Shown here in pieces: positions 1 through 8,060 of a DNA stretch of 64,000 nt. The stretch spans positions 62,001-126,000 of the forward strand of contig CAVTPZ010000013.1 of assembly GCA_963736685.1 (NCBI GenBank), given 5' to 3'. A program made the position numbers and the translations under genes. Within the stretch, counting starts at the first letter, position 1. Each line of letters opens with the position of its first letter. Below the pieces are notes generated by a model. The model worked only from the letters and a program-made list of their open reading frames with translations, made no database searches and was not told the DNA's origin. The DNA comes from DASUPK01 sp963736685. GTDB taxonomy: Bacteria > Actinomycetota > Thermoleophilia > Solirubrobacterales > 70-9.

Positions 1-171
1 GTGTCCGCGGGGATCGCCGAGTGGGACGGGATCGAGTCCAGCGGGGAACTGCTGATCCGCGCGGACCGCGCCCTCTACGACGCGAAGCGAGGCGGGCGCA
101 ACCGCACGATTGCGATCCACGCGCTCCGCTTCTCGCATCCCGAGCCCGAGCCGGACCCGGAGCCCGCCTAG
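1..171 (+). CDS. GGDEF-domain protein, C-terminal fragment
   Basis: The first 56 codons read in frame from base 1 and end at TAG 169-171. They match the last part of a GGDEF (diguanylate cyclase) domain: 'SAGIAEWDG', then 'LLIRADRALYDAKRGGRNR', the conserved end helix. A short Glu/Pro tail follows. The GGDEF active-site loop lies upstream of the window, so activity cannot be judged, and the GTG at base 1 is unlikely to be the real start. The stop overlaps the stop of the convergent hydrolase gene by 3 bases. Confidence 0.85.
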   Translation: MSAGIAEWDGIESSGELLIRADRALYDAKRGGRNRTIAIHALRFSHPEPEPDPEPA

Positions 172-992
172 CTCGATCTGCTCCAGTAGCGGTCGAGCCC
201 CGCCCACTGCTGCTCGGGCGGAACCGCTTGGAGCAGCGCCTCCGCGGTGCCGGGATCGGCCGCCTCGACGACCATCTCCCGGATCCGACCCTCGAACTCG
301 TCGCTCGAGAGCTCGCGGGCCAGCCTGCCCTGTTCCCGCAGGCGCTCACGGACGAGGTCGAGGTGCGCCTCCGGCTCGTCGACCTCGCCGAAGTGGGTCA
401 ATCCGAGGCTGTCGGGCTCCCAGTCGAGGATCCGGTCGATCGATTCTTCCCAGACATCGAGGTCGATGTCAGGCGGCGGGGTCGGCGGCATGATGAAGCC
501 GCTCGGGGGGATGCGGACCGCAGCGGTATCTCCGACGAAGGCACGTCCACTTGGCGGATGGAAGTAGCTGACGTGGTGGGATGCATGGCCCGGCGTGTAG
601 GAGACCTTGAAGCCGAGGACCTCCTCGCCGCCGCCCAGCGGATGGAGATTCCCCTCGGGCACCGGGGCGACCTCACCCCAGAGCCTCTCCATCTCGTCGC
701 CGTAGAGCCGCTCGGCGCTCGCAAGCAGCTTGGACGGATCCGCCAGGTGCCTGGCGCCGCGCTCGTGCACGTACACGGGCAGATCTGGCCACCGCCTCAC
801 CAGGTTGCCCGCGGCGCCGGCGTGGTCGAGGTGGATGTGGGTGAGCAGCAGCGCCCGTGGCCGCTCGCCGCCCAGCGCCTCGACCAGGGTCTCCATCGAG
901 CTCGTCGGCCCAGGATCGATCAGTACGCCGTCGATCTCCCAGCAGCCGATCACCCGTTTGCGGCCGAGGTGACGGACGTCGATCAGGTTCAT
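168..992 (-). CDS. MBL-fold metallohydrolase
   Basis: A 274-residue metallo-beta-lactamase-fold hydrolase. The metal-binding signature 'THIHLDHAG' lies near residues 51-59. Further ligands fit 'YTPGHASHHVSY' near 133 and the Asp in 'FVGDTA'. 'GLTHFGE' near 198 fits a late His. A C-terminal helical extension of about 60 residues resembles the glyoxalase II / lactamase-B2-like group. Its ATG overlaps the end of the upstream amine oxidase gene by 4 bases, so the two are translationally coupled in a leftward operon. The substrate is unknown. A thioester or lactone made in the same pathway would be a reasonable guess, but it is only inference. Confidence 0.88.
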   Translation of the reverse strand: MNLIDVRHLGRKRVIGCWEIDGVLIDPGPTSSMETLVEALGGERPRALLLTHIHLDHAGAAGNLVRRWPDLPVYVHERGARHLADPSKLLASAERLYGDEMERLWGEVAPVPEGNLHPLGGGEEVLGFKVSYTPGHASHHVSYFHPPSGRAFVGDTAAVRIPPSGFIMPPTPPPDIDLDVWEESIDRILDWEPDSLGLTHFGEVDEPEAHLDLVRERLREQGRLARELSSDEFEGRIREMVVEAADPGTAEALLQAVPPEQQWAGLDRYWSRSS

Positions 993-2395
993 CCGGGGAC
1001 GACGCGCGAAGCCTGCGCCGCGCGGACCCCGGCGGAGGTGGCCAGCGCCGTCCCCTCCGTGCGCAACACTTCGGCGGCCGCCCGCTTCCCGGATTGCACG
1101 GCGCCGTCGAAGTAGCCCATCCAGCGGGTGGCGGTCTCGGTGCCCGCCCAGTGGATCCTGTCGATCGGCTCGCGGAGCGAGGTGCCGAAGGACGTCCAGG
1201 CGTTGGGCCCGAGCACTCCGGCATAACAGCCGCGCGAATAGGGCTCGGCGCTCCAGTCCTTCTCGACATAGCCGCTCGGCCTGGCCGCCTTCGGCCCGAA
1301 GACCCTGGCGTGGACTCCGGTGACCGCATCTCGCCGCTCCGCCTCGGTGACCCTGCCGAGCTGGCGAGCCTCCCGTCCCTCGAGGAAGCCGAGCAGGACC
1401 CCGGGCGAGCCGTTCGGCGGCGTGTTGTCGAAGATCACCTGCGCCGGGCCTGGAACGCTGAGCGCAGACCCCGAGAGCCCGTCCTCGCGCCAGAACGGCT
1501 CGTCGTAGATGGACATCGTCTTGATCACCGAGCCCATCGGCATTCGCTGGGTGAGCTGGTCGCGCGGCGCAGGGAGCGGCGGGTCGTACTCGATCCGTCC
1601 GGCGAGAGCGGGCGGCATCGCGACGATCACCCGACGCGCACGCAGCTCCTCGACGATGACGCCGTCATCCTCCGTGTGAATCTTCCGCACGGGTGTCGAG
1701 AGACGAATGCGCTGACCGAGCTGCTCCTCGATCCGCAGTGAGATGAGCTGCGAGCCGCCGACGATCCGGTCCTGCTGGGCGCCGCCGTCGGTGTCGAGGA
1801 GGTCGTCCCATCCCCCCGCGGAGGCGGCATAGAAGAGCACATGCAGCAGCGAGACATCGGCCGGATCGGCGGCGAAGACGGCCCGGCAGGCCATCGAAAT
1901 CGCCTCGCGGGCAAGGCCGGTCCGGGCAGTACGGCGGATCCAGGTCTCGAAGGTCTGACCGTCGAGCTCCGTTGCGTTCGGTGCCTCCCAGGGCGCCTCG
2001 GCCGAGACCTTCCTCGCCAGCCGCTTCAGACGCAGGTCCGCCTGGCCGTAGTCGGCCATCACGAGGGGGCCGAGCATCGGGATGGTGCCGCTGTAGCCCT
2101 TCACCTGGCCGAGCTTCGCCTCGAAGAGGTTCTTGCCCTCGGTGTAGGTCGGATAGGTCTCCAGCTCGAGCTCCTCGACCAGGCCCATCACCTCGAGCTG
2201 AGTCGGGCCGACCCATTGGCCCCCGAGCTCGACGACGTCCTCCGGGCGCTCACCGACGGAGTGGTTCAGCGTTCGGCCGCCGACCCGGTCACGTGCCTCC
2301 AGCACCTGGACGTCGAGCCCAGCGCCGGCGAGCTCGCGCGCGGCCGTCAGCCCGGCGAGGCCCGCTCCGACAACGACTACGTCGCAGTCATGCAT
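989..2395 (-). CDS. Flavin monoamine oxidase family protein
   Basis: A 468-residue FAD-dependent amine oxidase. The N terminus has the dinucleotide-binding motif 'VVVVGAGLAGLTAARELA' followed by 'VLEARDRVGGRT', the hallmark of the MAO/polyamine-oxidase family. The C-terminal FAD contact 'IHWAGTETATRWMGYFDGA' is intact. Such enzymes oxidise primary or secondary amines to imines with release of hydrogen peroxide. It lies 18 bases after the aminotransferase gene and overlaps the hydrolase gene, so it is the middle gene of a three-gene operon. The length is normal for the family. No signal peptide is seen, so it is probably cytoplasmic. Confidence 0.92.
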   Translation of the reverse strand: MHDCDVVVVGAGLAGLTAARELAGAGLDVQVLEARDRVGGRTLNHSVGERPEDVVELGGQWVGPTQLEVMGLVEELELETYPTYTEGKNLFEAKLGQVKGYSGTIPMLGPLVMADYGQADLRLKRLARKVSAEAPWEAPNATELDGQTFETWIRRTARTGLAREAISMACRAVFAADPADVSLLHVLFYAASAGGWDDLLDTDGGAQQDRIVGGSQLISLRIEEQLGQRIRLSTPVRKIHTEDDGVIVEELRARRVIVAMPPALAGRIEYDPPLPAPRDQLTQRMPMGSVIKTMSIYDEPFWREDGLSGSALSVPGPAQVIFDNTPPNGSPGVLLGFLEGREARQLGRVTEAERRDAVTGVHARVFGPKAARPSGYVEKDWSAEPYSRGCYAGVLGPNAWTSFGTSLREPIDRIHWAGTETATRWMGYFDGAVQSGKRAAAEVLRTEGTALATSAGVRAAQASRVVPG

Positions 2396-2413
2396 CGCGG
2401 GAAGTATCTCGCG

Positions 2414-3766
2414 TCAACTCGCGACGAGCTGTCCGCAAGCTTCGGTGAACGCCTCGGTGTGACGATCGACGTGCTCCGGCTCGGTTGCCGGGGACATCAG
2501 GGCCATGTTGTGGAACGGCGTGATCAGAACGCCGCGGTTCAGCAGGAAGAGATGGAGGTACTCCTCGAGCTCCGGATCGCTGCCGGCGGCCGCGCGCCCG
2601 CCACTGATCGGGGGCTCCGGCAGGAAGCCGTACTCGGCCCGGGCCCCGAGCTGAACCACATGCCACGGCAGCTCGTGCTCGTCGATCACGCCCTGCACTC
2701 CCTCGGTGAAGCGTCCCGCCAGGTCGATCATGCGATCGAACGCATCGGCGGTCAGGACCTGGTCCAGGGTCGCGCGGATCGCGGCTGCCGACAGGGCATT
2801 GCCGGCGAGGGTCCCGCCCACGCCGCCGGTGTCCTCATAGTCGGCGTCCACCTCGCCCTCGACCCGCGCGGCGACCTCCGCGCTCATGCCGAAGGCTCCG
2901 GCGGGCACGCCTCCGGCGATCGCCTTGCCGATGGTGAGCAGGTCGGGCTCCAGGCCGTACGCCGCGGTGTAGCCACCTGGCCCGGCGCTGAAGGTGTGGG
3001 TCTCGTCGATCAGCAACAGCGTCCCGGACGCCCGGGTGAGCTCGCGAAGGGCGTCGTGGAATCCGGGCTCGGGGAGGACGATCCCGATGTTGGTGAGAGC
3101 CGGCTCGGTCATGACGCAGGCGATCTCCTCGTCGCGCAGCACCCGCTCGAGCGCCTCGGCGTCATTGAACTCGACCACGGCGGTGGTCTCCGTCGGGTCG
3201 ACCGGCGGCCCCACGTTGCCCTCCCTCGAGACGGGGTTCCCATCCGCGCCGACGACCACGAAGCTCTCGTCGACGGTGCCGTGGTAGCAGTAGCTGAAGA
3301 CCAGGATTCGCCTGCGGGCCGTGATCTGGCGCGCCAGCCGGATCGCGAAGCGGTTGGCGTCGGTCGCCGAGAGGGTGAGCTGCCACGCGGGAAGCCCGAA
3401 GCGGCGGGCGAGCTCGCCCGCAGCCCAGATCGAGTCCTCGGTCGGGAGCATCAGCGTCGCGCCCTTCGCGTAGCGCTCGGCGACGGCCTCAGCCGTCGCT
3501 GCGGGAGCGTGCCCGGCCATCGCTCCGGTGTCTCCGAGGCAGAGGTCCACGTACTCGAGCCCGTCGGCATCGGTGATCCGCGCACCCTCGGCCTCGGCTG
3601 CGAAGATCGGATGCCCGCCGGGCCAGCGCGACATCCAGCTCATCGGGACGCCGCCGACCAGGTTCCGCCTCGCCTTTTCGTAGAGGGCGCGGGACTTCGG
3701 ATGATCGGCCTCGAAGCGCTCACGCTCCGCGGCGATCAGGGACTTGAGCCGGTCGCGATCCATCAA
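2414..3766 (-). CDS. Class III PLP-dependent aminotransferase (GSA-aminotransferase-like)
   Basis: A 450-residue fold-type I class III aminotransferase. Visible signatures are 'GGVPMSWMSRWPGGHPIF' near the N terminus, 'SATDANRFAIRLAR' (cofactor phosphate region), 'LLLIDETHTF' with the PLP-pairing Asp, and 'LLTIGKAIAGGVPAGAFG' with the Schiff-base Lys. It resembles glutamate-1-semialdehyde aminomutases. However, it sits in an operon with an amine oxidase and an MBL hydrolase rather than heme genes, so transamination of an amino acid or amine is more likely. First gene of the leftward operon. A 77-base gap separates it from the divergent transporter. Confidence 0.88.
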   Translation of the reverse strand: MMDRDRLKSLIAAERERFEADHPKSRALYEKARRNLVGGVPMSWMSRWPGGHPIFAAEAEGARITDADGLEYVDLCLGDTGAMAGHAPAATAEAVAERYAKGATLMLPTEDSIWAAGELARRFGLPAWQLTLSATDANRFAIRLARQITARRRILVFSYCYHGTVDESFVVVGADGNPVSREGNVGPPVDPTETTAVVEFNDAEALERVLRDEEIACVMTEPALTNIGIVLPEPGFHDALRELTRASGTLLLIDETHTFSAGPGGYTAAYGLEPDLLTIGKAIAGGVPAGAFGMSAEVAARVEGEVDADYEDTGGVGGTLAGNALSAAAIRATLDQVLTADAFDRMIDLAGRFTEGVQGVIDEHELPWHVVQLGARAEYGFLPEPPISGGRAAAGSDPELEEYLHLFLLNRGVLITPFHNMALMSPATEPEHVDRHTEAFTEACGQLVAS

Positions 3767-3827
3767 CTTGCGAACCGTATGCCCTCCCAGACGTTCGCGG
3801 GGGAGACGAGAGCCGAATCCGCCACGC

Positions 3828-3854
3828 TAATATTGATCCTTACGTGAACGTAAG
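3828..3854 (+). promoter_or_regulatory. -10 element and inverted repeat over the transporter start codon
   Basis: TAATAT at 3828-3833 looks like a -10 box. Six bases later an inverted repeat, CTTACG-TGAA-CGTAAG, spans 3839-3854 and covers the GTG start at 3844. The predicted start of transcription (about 3840) would give a nearly leaderless mRNA. MerR-family regulators bind dyads of this general CTTACGT..ACGTAAG kind, and a MerR gene is the second gene of this operon, so autoregulation is the simplest reading. No clear -35 was found. Confidence 0.5.
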
Positions 3855-5361
3855 AATTGACGGCGACACGGAACGAAGCCGGTTCAGGCCCGGGGTCTCA
3901 GCCGAGCACCACAACTACAAGTGGTGGGCCCTCAGCTGCACGAGCCTCGGGATGCTGCTGGCGACCGTCAACTCCGGCACGCTGATCATCGCCCTGCCGG
4001 ACCTCGAGCGGTCGCTCGGAACCAGCCTGCTCCAACTCGTCTGGGTGATCCTCGCCTACATGATCTCCTCGACCGTGCTGGTGCTGACGGCGGGCCGGCT
4101 CTCCGACCTCTTCGGCCGCAAGAAGGCCTACGTCGGCGGTTTTCTCCTCTTCACCGTCGCCTCGCTGGGAGCCGGTTTTGCCTCTGACGGAACCGAGCTG
4201 ATCCTCTGGCGGATCCTCCAGGGCGTCGGGGCGGCCTTCCTCTTCGCCAACGCGGCCGCGCTGGTCACGGACGCGTTCCCGCGTGAGCAGCTCGGGGTCG
4301 CGATGGGCACCAACACCATGGTCGCCGCGATCGGGCTGGTGATCGGCCCGGTGCTCGGAGGCGCGCTGGTCGCGATCGGCTGGCAGTGGGTCTTCTGGTT
4401 CAACATCCCGCTTGGGCTGATCGGCGCCATCTGGGGCGCGCTGATCCTCCATGAGCTCGCGAAGCCGGACAGCCAGAGGGGACTCGACCTGTTCGGCACG
4501 AGCGTCTTCCTGCTTGGCCTGACCGGGCTCGTCTACGGCGTGTCAAAGGGCGGCCTCTCCGGCTGGAACGAGCCGATCGTGATCCTGTCTCTCGCCCTCG
4601 CGGTGGTGCTGCTGCCTCTCTTCGTCCTCATCGAGCAGAGAGCGACCGCCCCGATGCTCGACCTGAGCATCTTCAAGAACAGGATGTTCGCCGCCGCCAC
4701 CGGCGCAGCGTTCATCAACGGGCTCTCGCGCTTCGCCCTCCTCTTCATCTTCGTCTTCTACTTCCAGGGCGTTCAGGGCGACGACCCGATCACCGCCGGG
4801 ATCAAGCTCTCGCCGATGGCGATCGGGATGCTGGTGGCGTCGCCGCTCGCCGGGATCTGGGCGGACCGACGCGGATCTCGCATGCTGGCCGCTCTCGGGA
4901 TGCTGGTCTCGGCCTTTGCCCTGGCGGGGATGACGACGCTGGAGCAGAGCAGCCCCTACTGGGAAACCGCGCTCTGGCTCGGGCTGGTCGGGATCGGCTC
5001 CGGGATGTTCAACTCGCCGAACACGGCGGCGATGATGGGGACGGTTCCGCCCAATCGCCGCGGGATCGCCGCGGGTGCCCGGATGATGCTGCAGAACACG
5101 GGCGCCGTCCTCTCGATCGCCTTCGTGATCGCGGTGGTGACCTCCGGCGTCCCGAAGGAGGTCCTCTTCAAGATCTTCTCCGGGCTCGCGTCCGGCCTCC
5201 CGCCCGTCCAGCTCGAGGCCTTCATCCAGAACATGCACACGGCCCTCTGGGTTCTGGCGGCCACGTCGTTGATCGGCGCCGGCGTGTCACTCCTGCGGCC
5301 GCGCCACGTCAAGAACCCGGTCGCGGACGCCCTTCCCGCCACCGATCGGATCGCGGCATGA
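3844..5361 (+). CDS. MFS transporter, DHA2 (14-TM) family
   Basis: A 505-residue major facilitator of the drug:H+ antiporter 2 type. A short hydrophilic N terminus is followed by about 14 hydrophobic segments. Motif A appears as 'GRLSDLFGRKKAYV' after the second segment, and a motif-C-like 'GPVLGGALV' lies in segment 5. These proteins export drugs or metabolites using the proton gradient. The GTG start is chosen because a -10 box lies just upstream. It shares ATGA (5358-5361) with the MerR gene, which argues for a drug-responsive efflux operon. The substrate cannot be told from sequence. Confidence 0.92.
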   Translation: MNVRIDGDTERSRFRPGVSAEHHNYKWWALSCTSLGMLLATVNSGTLIIALPDLERSLGTSLLQLVWVILAYMISSTVLVLTAGRLSDLFGRKKAYVGGFLLFTVASLGAGFASDGTELILWRILQGVGAAFLFANAAALVTDAFPREQLGVAMGTNTMVAAIGLVIGPVLGGALVAIGWQWVFWFNIPLGLIGAIWGALILHELAKPDSQRGLDLFGTSVFLLGLTGLVYGVSKGGLSGWNEPIVILSLALAVVLLPLFVLIEQRATAPMLDLSIFKNRMFAAATGAAFINGLSRFALLFIFVFYFQGVQGDDPITAGIKLSPMAIGMLVASPLAGIWADRRGSRMLAALGMLVSAFALAGMTTLEQSSPYWETALWLGLVGIGSGMFNSPNTAAMMGTVPPNRRGIAAGARMMLQNTGAVLSIAFVIAVVTSGVPKEVLFKIFSGLASGLPPVQLEAFIQNMHTALWVLAATSLIGAGVSLLRPRHVKNPVADALPATDRIAA

Positions 5362-5822
5362 GCGAGAAGCGCCTCCGGATCGGCGACATGGCGAAGCTCA
5401 CGGGCACGACGCCGAGGACGATTCGCTACTACGAGGAGATCGGGCTTCTTCCCTCCGAGCACGCGCGGGAGCCCGGCGCACACCGCACCTATGGCGAGGA
5501 GGATCTGGAGCGGCTTCAGGAGCTGCTCCGCCTCCGCGAGCTGCTCGGCGTCTCGCTCGAGGAGCTCGGCGGACTGGTCGCGGCCGAGACTGCCCGCGCC
5601 GCGCTGCGACGGGAATGGCACGAGGGCATTGATGACCCCGTGCGCCAACGCGAGGTGCTCGAGCAGTCGCTCGGGCACATCGAGAATCAGCTCGAGCTCG
5701 TCCGGCACCGCCGCGATGAGATCGACGCGCTTCGCGGGGAGCTGGAGACGAAGCGCCGTCGCGTCCGGGACAGGCTGCGCGCGCTTGGCAGAAAGCGGGC
5801 CAGCCGCGCTACGGCAGGCTGA
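5358..5822 (+). CDS. MerR family transcriptional regulator
   Basis: A 154-residue protein with an N-terminal MerR winged helix ('RIGDMAKLTGTTPRTIRYYEEIGLL', residues about 6-30) and a second wing ending near residue 70. A long charged coiled coil follows. There is no cysteine metal site and no large ligand domain, so it fits the small drug/stress-responsive MerR group. Its start overlaps the transporter stop, so it is co-transcribed. It probably binds the dyad at 3839-3854. The end overlaps the convergent PhzF gene by 14 bases. Confidence 0.9.
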   Translation: MSEKRLRIGDMAKLTGTTPRTIRYYEEIGLLPSEHAREPGAHRTYGEEDLERLQELLRLRELLGVSLEELGGLVAAETARAALRREWHEGIDDPVRQREVLEQSLGHIENQLELVRHRRDEIDALRGELETKRRRVRDRLRALGRKRASRATAG

Positions 5823-6663
5823 CCTCTCCGTCGATCACCGGAACGACGCCGCCCGAAACCCGTGGCCGGCCCTCGGCCATCTCCACCTCGAGGACGCTCG
5901 GACGCCCCATCTCCTCTCCCTGGCGAATCCGAATCCGATCCAGACCCTCTCGCCGGTGGAGGTAGGCGCCGAAGGGCCCGGCCGCTGACCCCGTCGCCGG
6001 GTCCTCACCCATCTCGACCGTCCGGGTGAAGGACCGTGCCCGAACCGTCTCGCCGTCGGGATCCAGCCACGCCAGGTAGATGACGATCGAGCCGTGCGAC
6101 TCGGAGAGCTCGTAGATGGTCGCGTAATCGGGCAGTGTGCGCGCGAGGGCCTCGTGCTCGGCCACAGGCGCCATCACGTGCGGCATACCGGTCGAGACGA
6201 CCTGCGGTGGGAGCTCGGGGTGGGAGTCCTCGGCACGGAGGCCGACGGCCGTCATCACCGCATCGCGGTCCAGCTCGGGCCCGAACTCGGCCTCGTTCTG
6301 CAGCATCGACGCCCACCAGCTTCCGTTCTGCTTTCGGACGTCGATGGGCTGCAGACCTGCGCCGGTCTCCTGCACGAAGCTCGCCTCGTCGAGCCCGCGC
6401 CAGCGCGCAACGGCCACGGCGGTTCCCAGCGAGGGATGGCCCGCGAAGGGGAGCTCCTCGTGCGGATCCCAGATCCGGTTTCGGTAGTCGGCGCCCTCGG
6501 CCGAGGGCGACTGGACGAAGGTCGTCTCGGAGAGCCGCGTCTCCCGGGCCAGGGCGAGCATGGCGTCGTCGCTGACGCCGTCCGCGTCGGCGACCACGGC
6601 CAGTCCGTTGCCAGCCAGGGGCCGCTCCGTGAAGACATCGAGCCAGGCGATGCGGTTGGTCAT
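5809..6663 (-). CDS. PhzF family isomerase/epimerase-like protein
   Basis: A 284-residue member of the PhzF / diaminopimelate-epimerase fold. It begins 'MTNRIAWLDVFTERPLAGNGLAVV', the usual PhzF opening. It has 'LSETTFV' carrying the catalytic Glu, 'FAGHPSLGTAVAV' and the late motif 'GEDPATGSAAGPFGAYL'. The ATG at 6661-6663 is preferred over an upstream in-frame start because family homology begins there. PhzF proteins act as acid-base isomerases on small metabolites. The true substrate of stand-alone actinobacterial copies is usually unknown. There are no phenazine genes here, so that pathway is not implied. Confidence 0.9.
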   Translation of the reverse strand: MTNRIAWLDVFTERPLAGNGLAVVADADGVSDDAMLALARETRLSETTFVQSPSAEGADYRNRIWDPHEELPFAGHPSLGTAVAVARWRGLDEASFVQETGAGLQPIDVRKQNGSWWASMLQNEAEFGPELDRDAVMTAVGLRAEDSHPELPPQVVSTGMPHVMAPVAEHEALARTLPDYATIYELSESHGSIVIYLAWLDPDGETVRARSFTRTVEMGEDPATGSAAGPFGAYLHRREGLDRIRIRQGEEMGRPSVLEVEMAEGRPRVSGGVVPVIDGEVSLP

Positions 6664-6746
6664 GCCCAGATGATGGCGATCGCGCCCTGCGGTCCGACGC
6701 CCGGCGTACGTTTTCCGCGGGACGGCAACCAACGAGGGAGCGAGAA

Positions 6747-7364
6747 ATGGATGAGAGCTATCCCCTGACCTATTCGGTGGACTACCCGGAGGAACTCGAT
6801 CGGCTGACGACCTTCTTCCGGCTCTTCATGTTGATCCCGATTGGAATCGTGCTGGCCACCGTCAACCACTATGCATTCGGTGGTTGGGGAAATCAGACGA
6901 CGACCTACATCGGCGCGGGCGGACTCCTCGTCGGCGGACCCTTCCTGATGATCCTGTTCGTCGGGAAGTACCCGAGATGGTGGTTCGACTGGAACCGCGA
7001 GCTGCTGCGGTTCATCAATCGTGTCTCCATCTACGGAGCGCTTCTACGCGACGAGTACCCGTCGACCGATGAGGAACAGGCGCTCCACCTGGAGATCGCG
7101 TACCCCGATGTGGAGTCGGACCTTTCGCGCGGGATGGTGCTGGTCAAGTGGCTGCTGGCGATCCCGCACTACATCGTGCTGATCTTCCTCTACATCGCCG
7201 CGGTGTTCTGCGTGATCATCGCCTGGTTCGCGATCCTGTTCACCGGCCGCTATCCGAAGTCGCTGTTCGACTTCGTCGTCGGAGTGCACCGGTGGGGGAA
7301 CCGGGTGGCTGCCTACATGTTCATCCTGGTCACGGACAAGTACCCGCCCTTCTCGCTCGAGTGA
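6747..7364 (+). CDS. DUF4389 domain membrane protein
   Basis: A 205-residue protein with a typical DUF4389 pattern: 'YPLTYSVDYPEELDRLTTFF' at the N terminus, then four hydrophobic segments (about residues 26-45, 55-75, 130-150 and 150-170). The repeated 'GKYPRWWFDWNRELLRF' / 'GRYPKSLFDFVVGVHRWGNRV' motifs precede a short soluble end 'TDKYPPFSLE'. 'GAGGGA'-like purine-rich sequence (gagggagcgagaa) lies just upstream of the ATG. The function of the family is unknown. The gene appears to be monocistronic. Confidence 0.85.
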   Translation: MDESYPLTYSVDYPEELDRLTTFFRLFMLIPIGIVLATVNHYAFGGWGNQTTTYIGAGGLLVGGPFLMILFVGKYPRWWFDWNRELLRFINRVSIYGALLRDEYPSTDEEQALHLEIAYPDVESDLSRGMVLVKWLLAIPHYIVLIFLYIAAVFCVIIAWFAILFTGRYPKSLFDFVVGVHRWGNRVAAYMFILVTDKYPPFSLE

Positions 7365-7400
7365 GTAGAAGTCAAATGCTCGGGGTGGCCGAGTAGAGCG

Positions 7401-8060
7401 TCAGGCGCGCCGCCGGGCCCGGTAGAGCGCCAGGGTCCCGAGGACGGTGCGGATCCGGTCGGTCTGTGTCGCGTTCTCGAGCCCGGCTTCCTCGAAGATC
7501 CGGGGTAGCTCGCCGTGCACGTTGTCGGCGGTGTTCTCGAATCCGTCGAGCAGCCGGATCGAGAGGAAGGCGGCGGCCATCAGCGGGTCGGACGGGGCTC
7601 CCCAATCGGCGACGTGAAGCTCGCCGCCGCTGCGCAGGACGCGAGCGATCTCGCGCGCGGTCCGCCGCTTCGGCTCAGGATCGAGGTGGTGGAAGAAGAG
7701 GGTCGAGAGCACCCGGTCGAAGCTCCCGTCCTCGAAGGGCAGCTTGTCTGACATCCCCTCCGCGAGACTCAGCTCGACGTTCGCTCCCTCCGCCTTGGCG
7801 CGGGCCTGGCGCAGCATCTCCGGATCGGCGTCCAGCCCCACCACCTCCGCGCCGGGCTCGCGCTGCTTCACCTGGATCGCCAGGGTGCCAGTGCCACAGC
7901 CGAGGTCGAGGATGCGCTGGCCGGCCGCCGGCGCCGCCTGCTCGATCAGCATCTCCTTGAAGCGGCCCTCTCTGCTGGTGGCCCTGACCACCGGGTCATA
8001 GATGCGCGTCAGCGCGGAGAAACGGAGCGCAGGCAGGTAGCCGCGGGGTTCAGTGGGCAT
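7401..8060 (-). CDS. Class I SAM-dependent methyltransferase
   Basis: A 219-residue methyltransferase of the UbiE/Methyltransf_11-25 type. Motif I is 'ILDLGCGTGTLAIQV' (about residues 49-63), the acidic SAM-ribose residue sits in 'VVGLDADPEML', and later motifs are 'LPFEDGSFDRVLSTLFFHHL' and 'EIARVLRSGGELHVADWG'. The ATG at 8058-8060 is preferred because it starts at the family N terminus. It overlaps the end of the permease gene by 11 bases, so it is probably co-transcribed with that gene. The methyl acceptor is unknown. An operon with a metal-type permease makes a metal or metalloid role possible but unproven. Confidence 0.85.
   Translation of the reverse strand: MPTEPRGYLPALRFSALTRIYDPVVRATSREGRFKEMLIEQAAPAAGQRILDLGCGTGTLAIQVKQREPGAEVVGLDADPEMLRQARAKAEGANVELSLAEGMSDKLPFEDGSFDRVLSTLFFHHLDPEPKRRTAREIARVLRSGGELHVADWGAPSDPLMAAAFLSIRLLDGFENTADNVHGELPRIFEEAGLENATQTDRIRTVLGTLALYRARRRA

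Noticed and set aside
5809..6663. Phenazine biosynthesis, from the PhzF family name.
   Set aside because: No other phz-type genes are near; stand-alone PhzF homologues are common.
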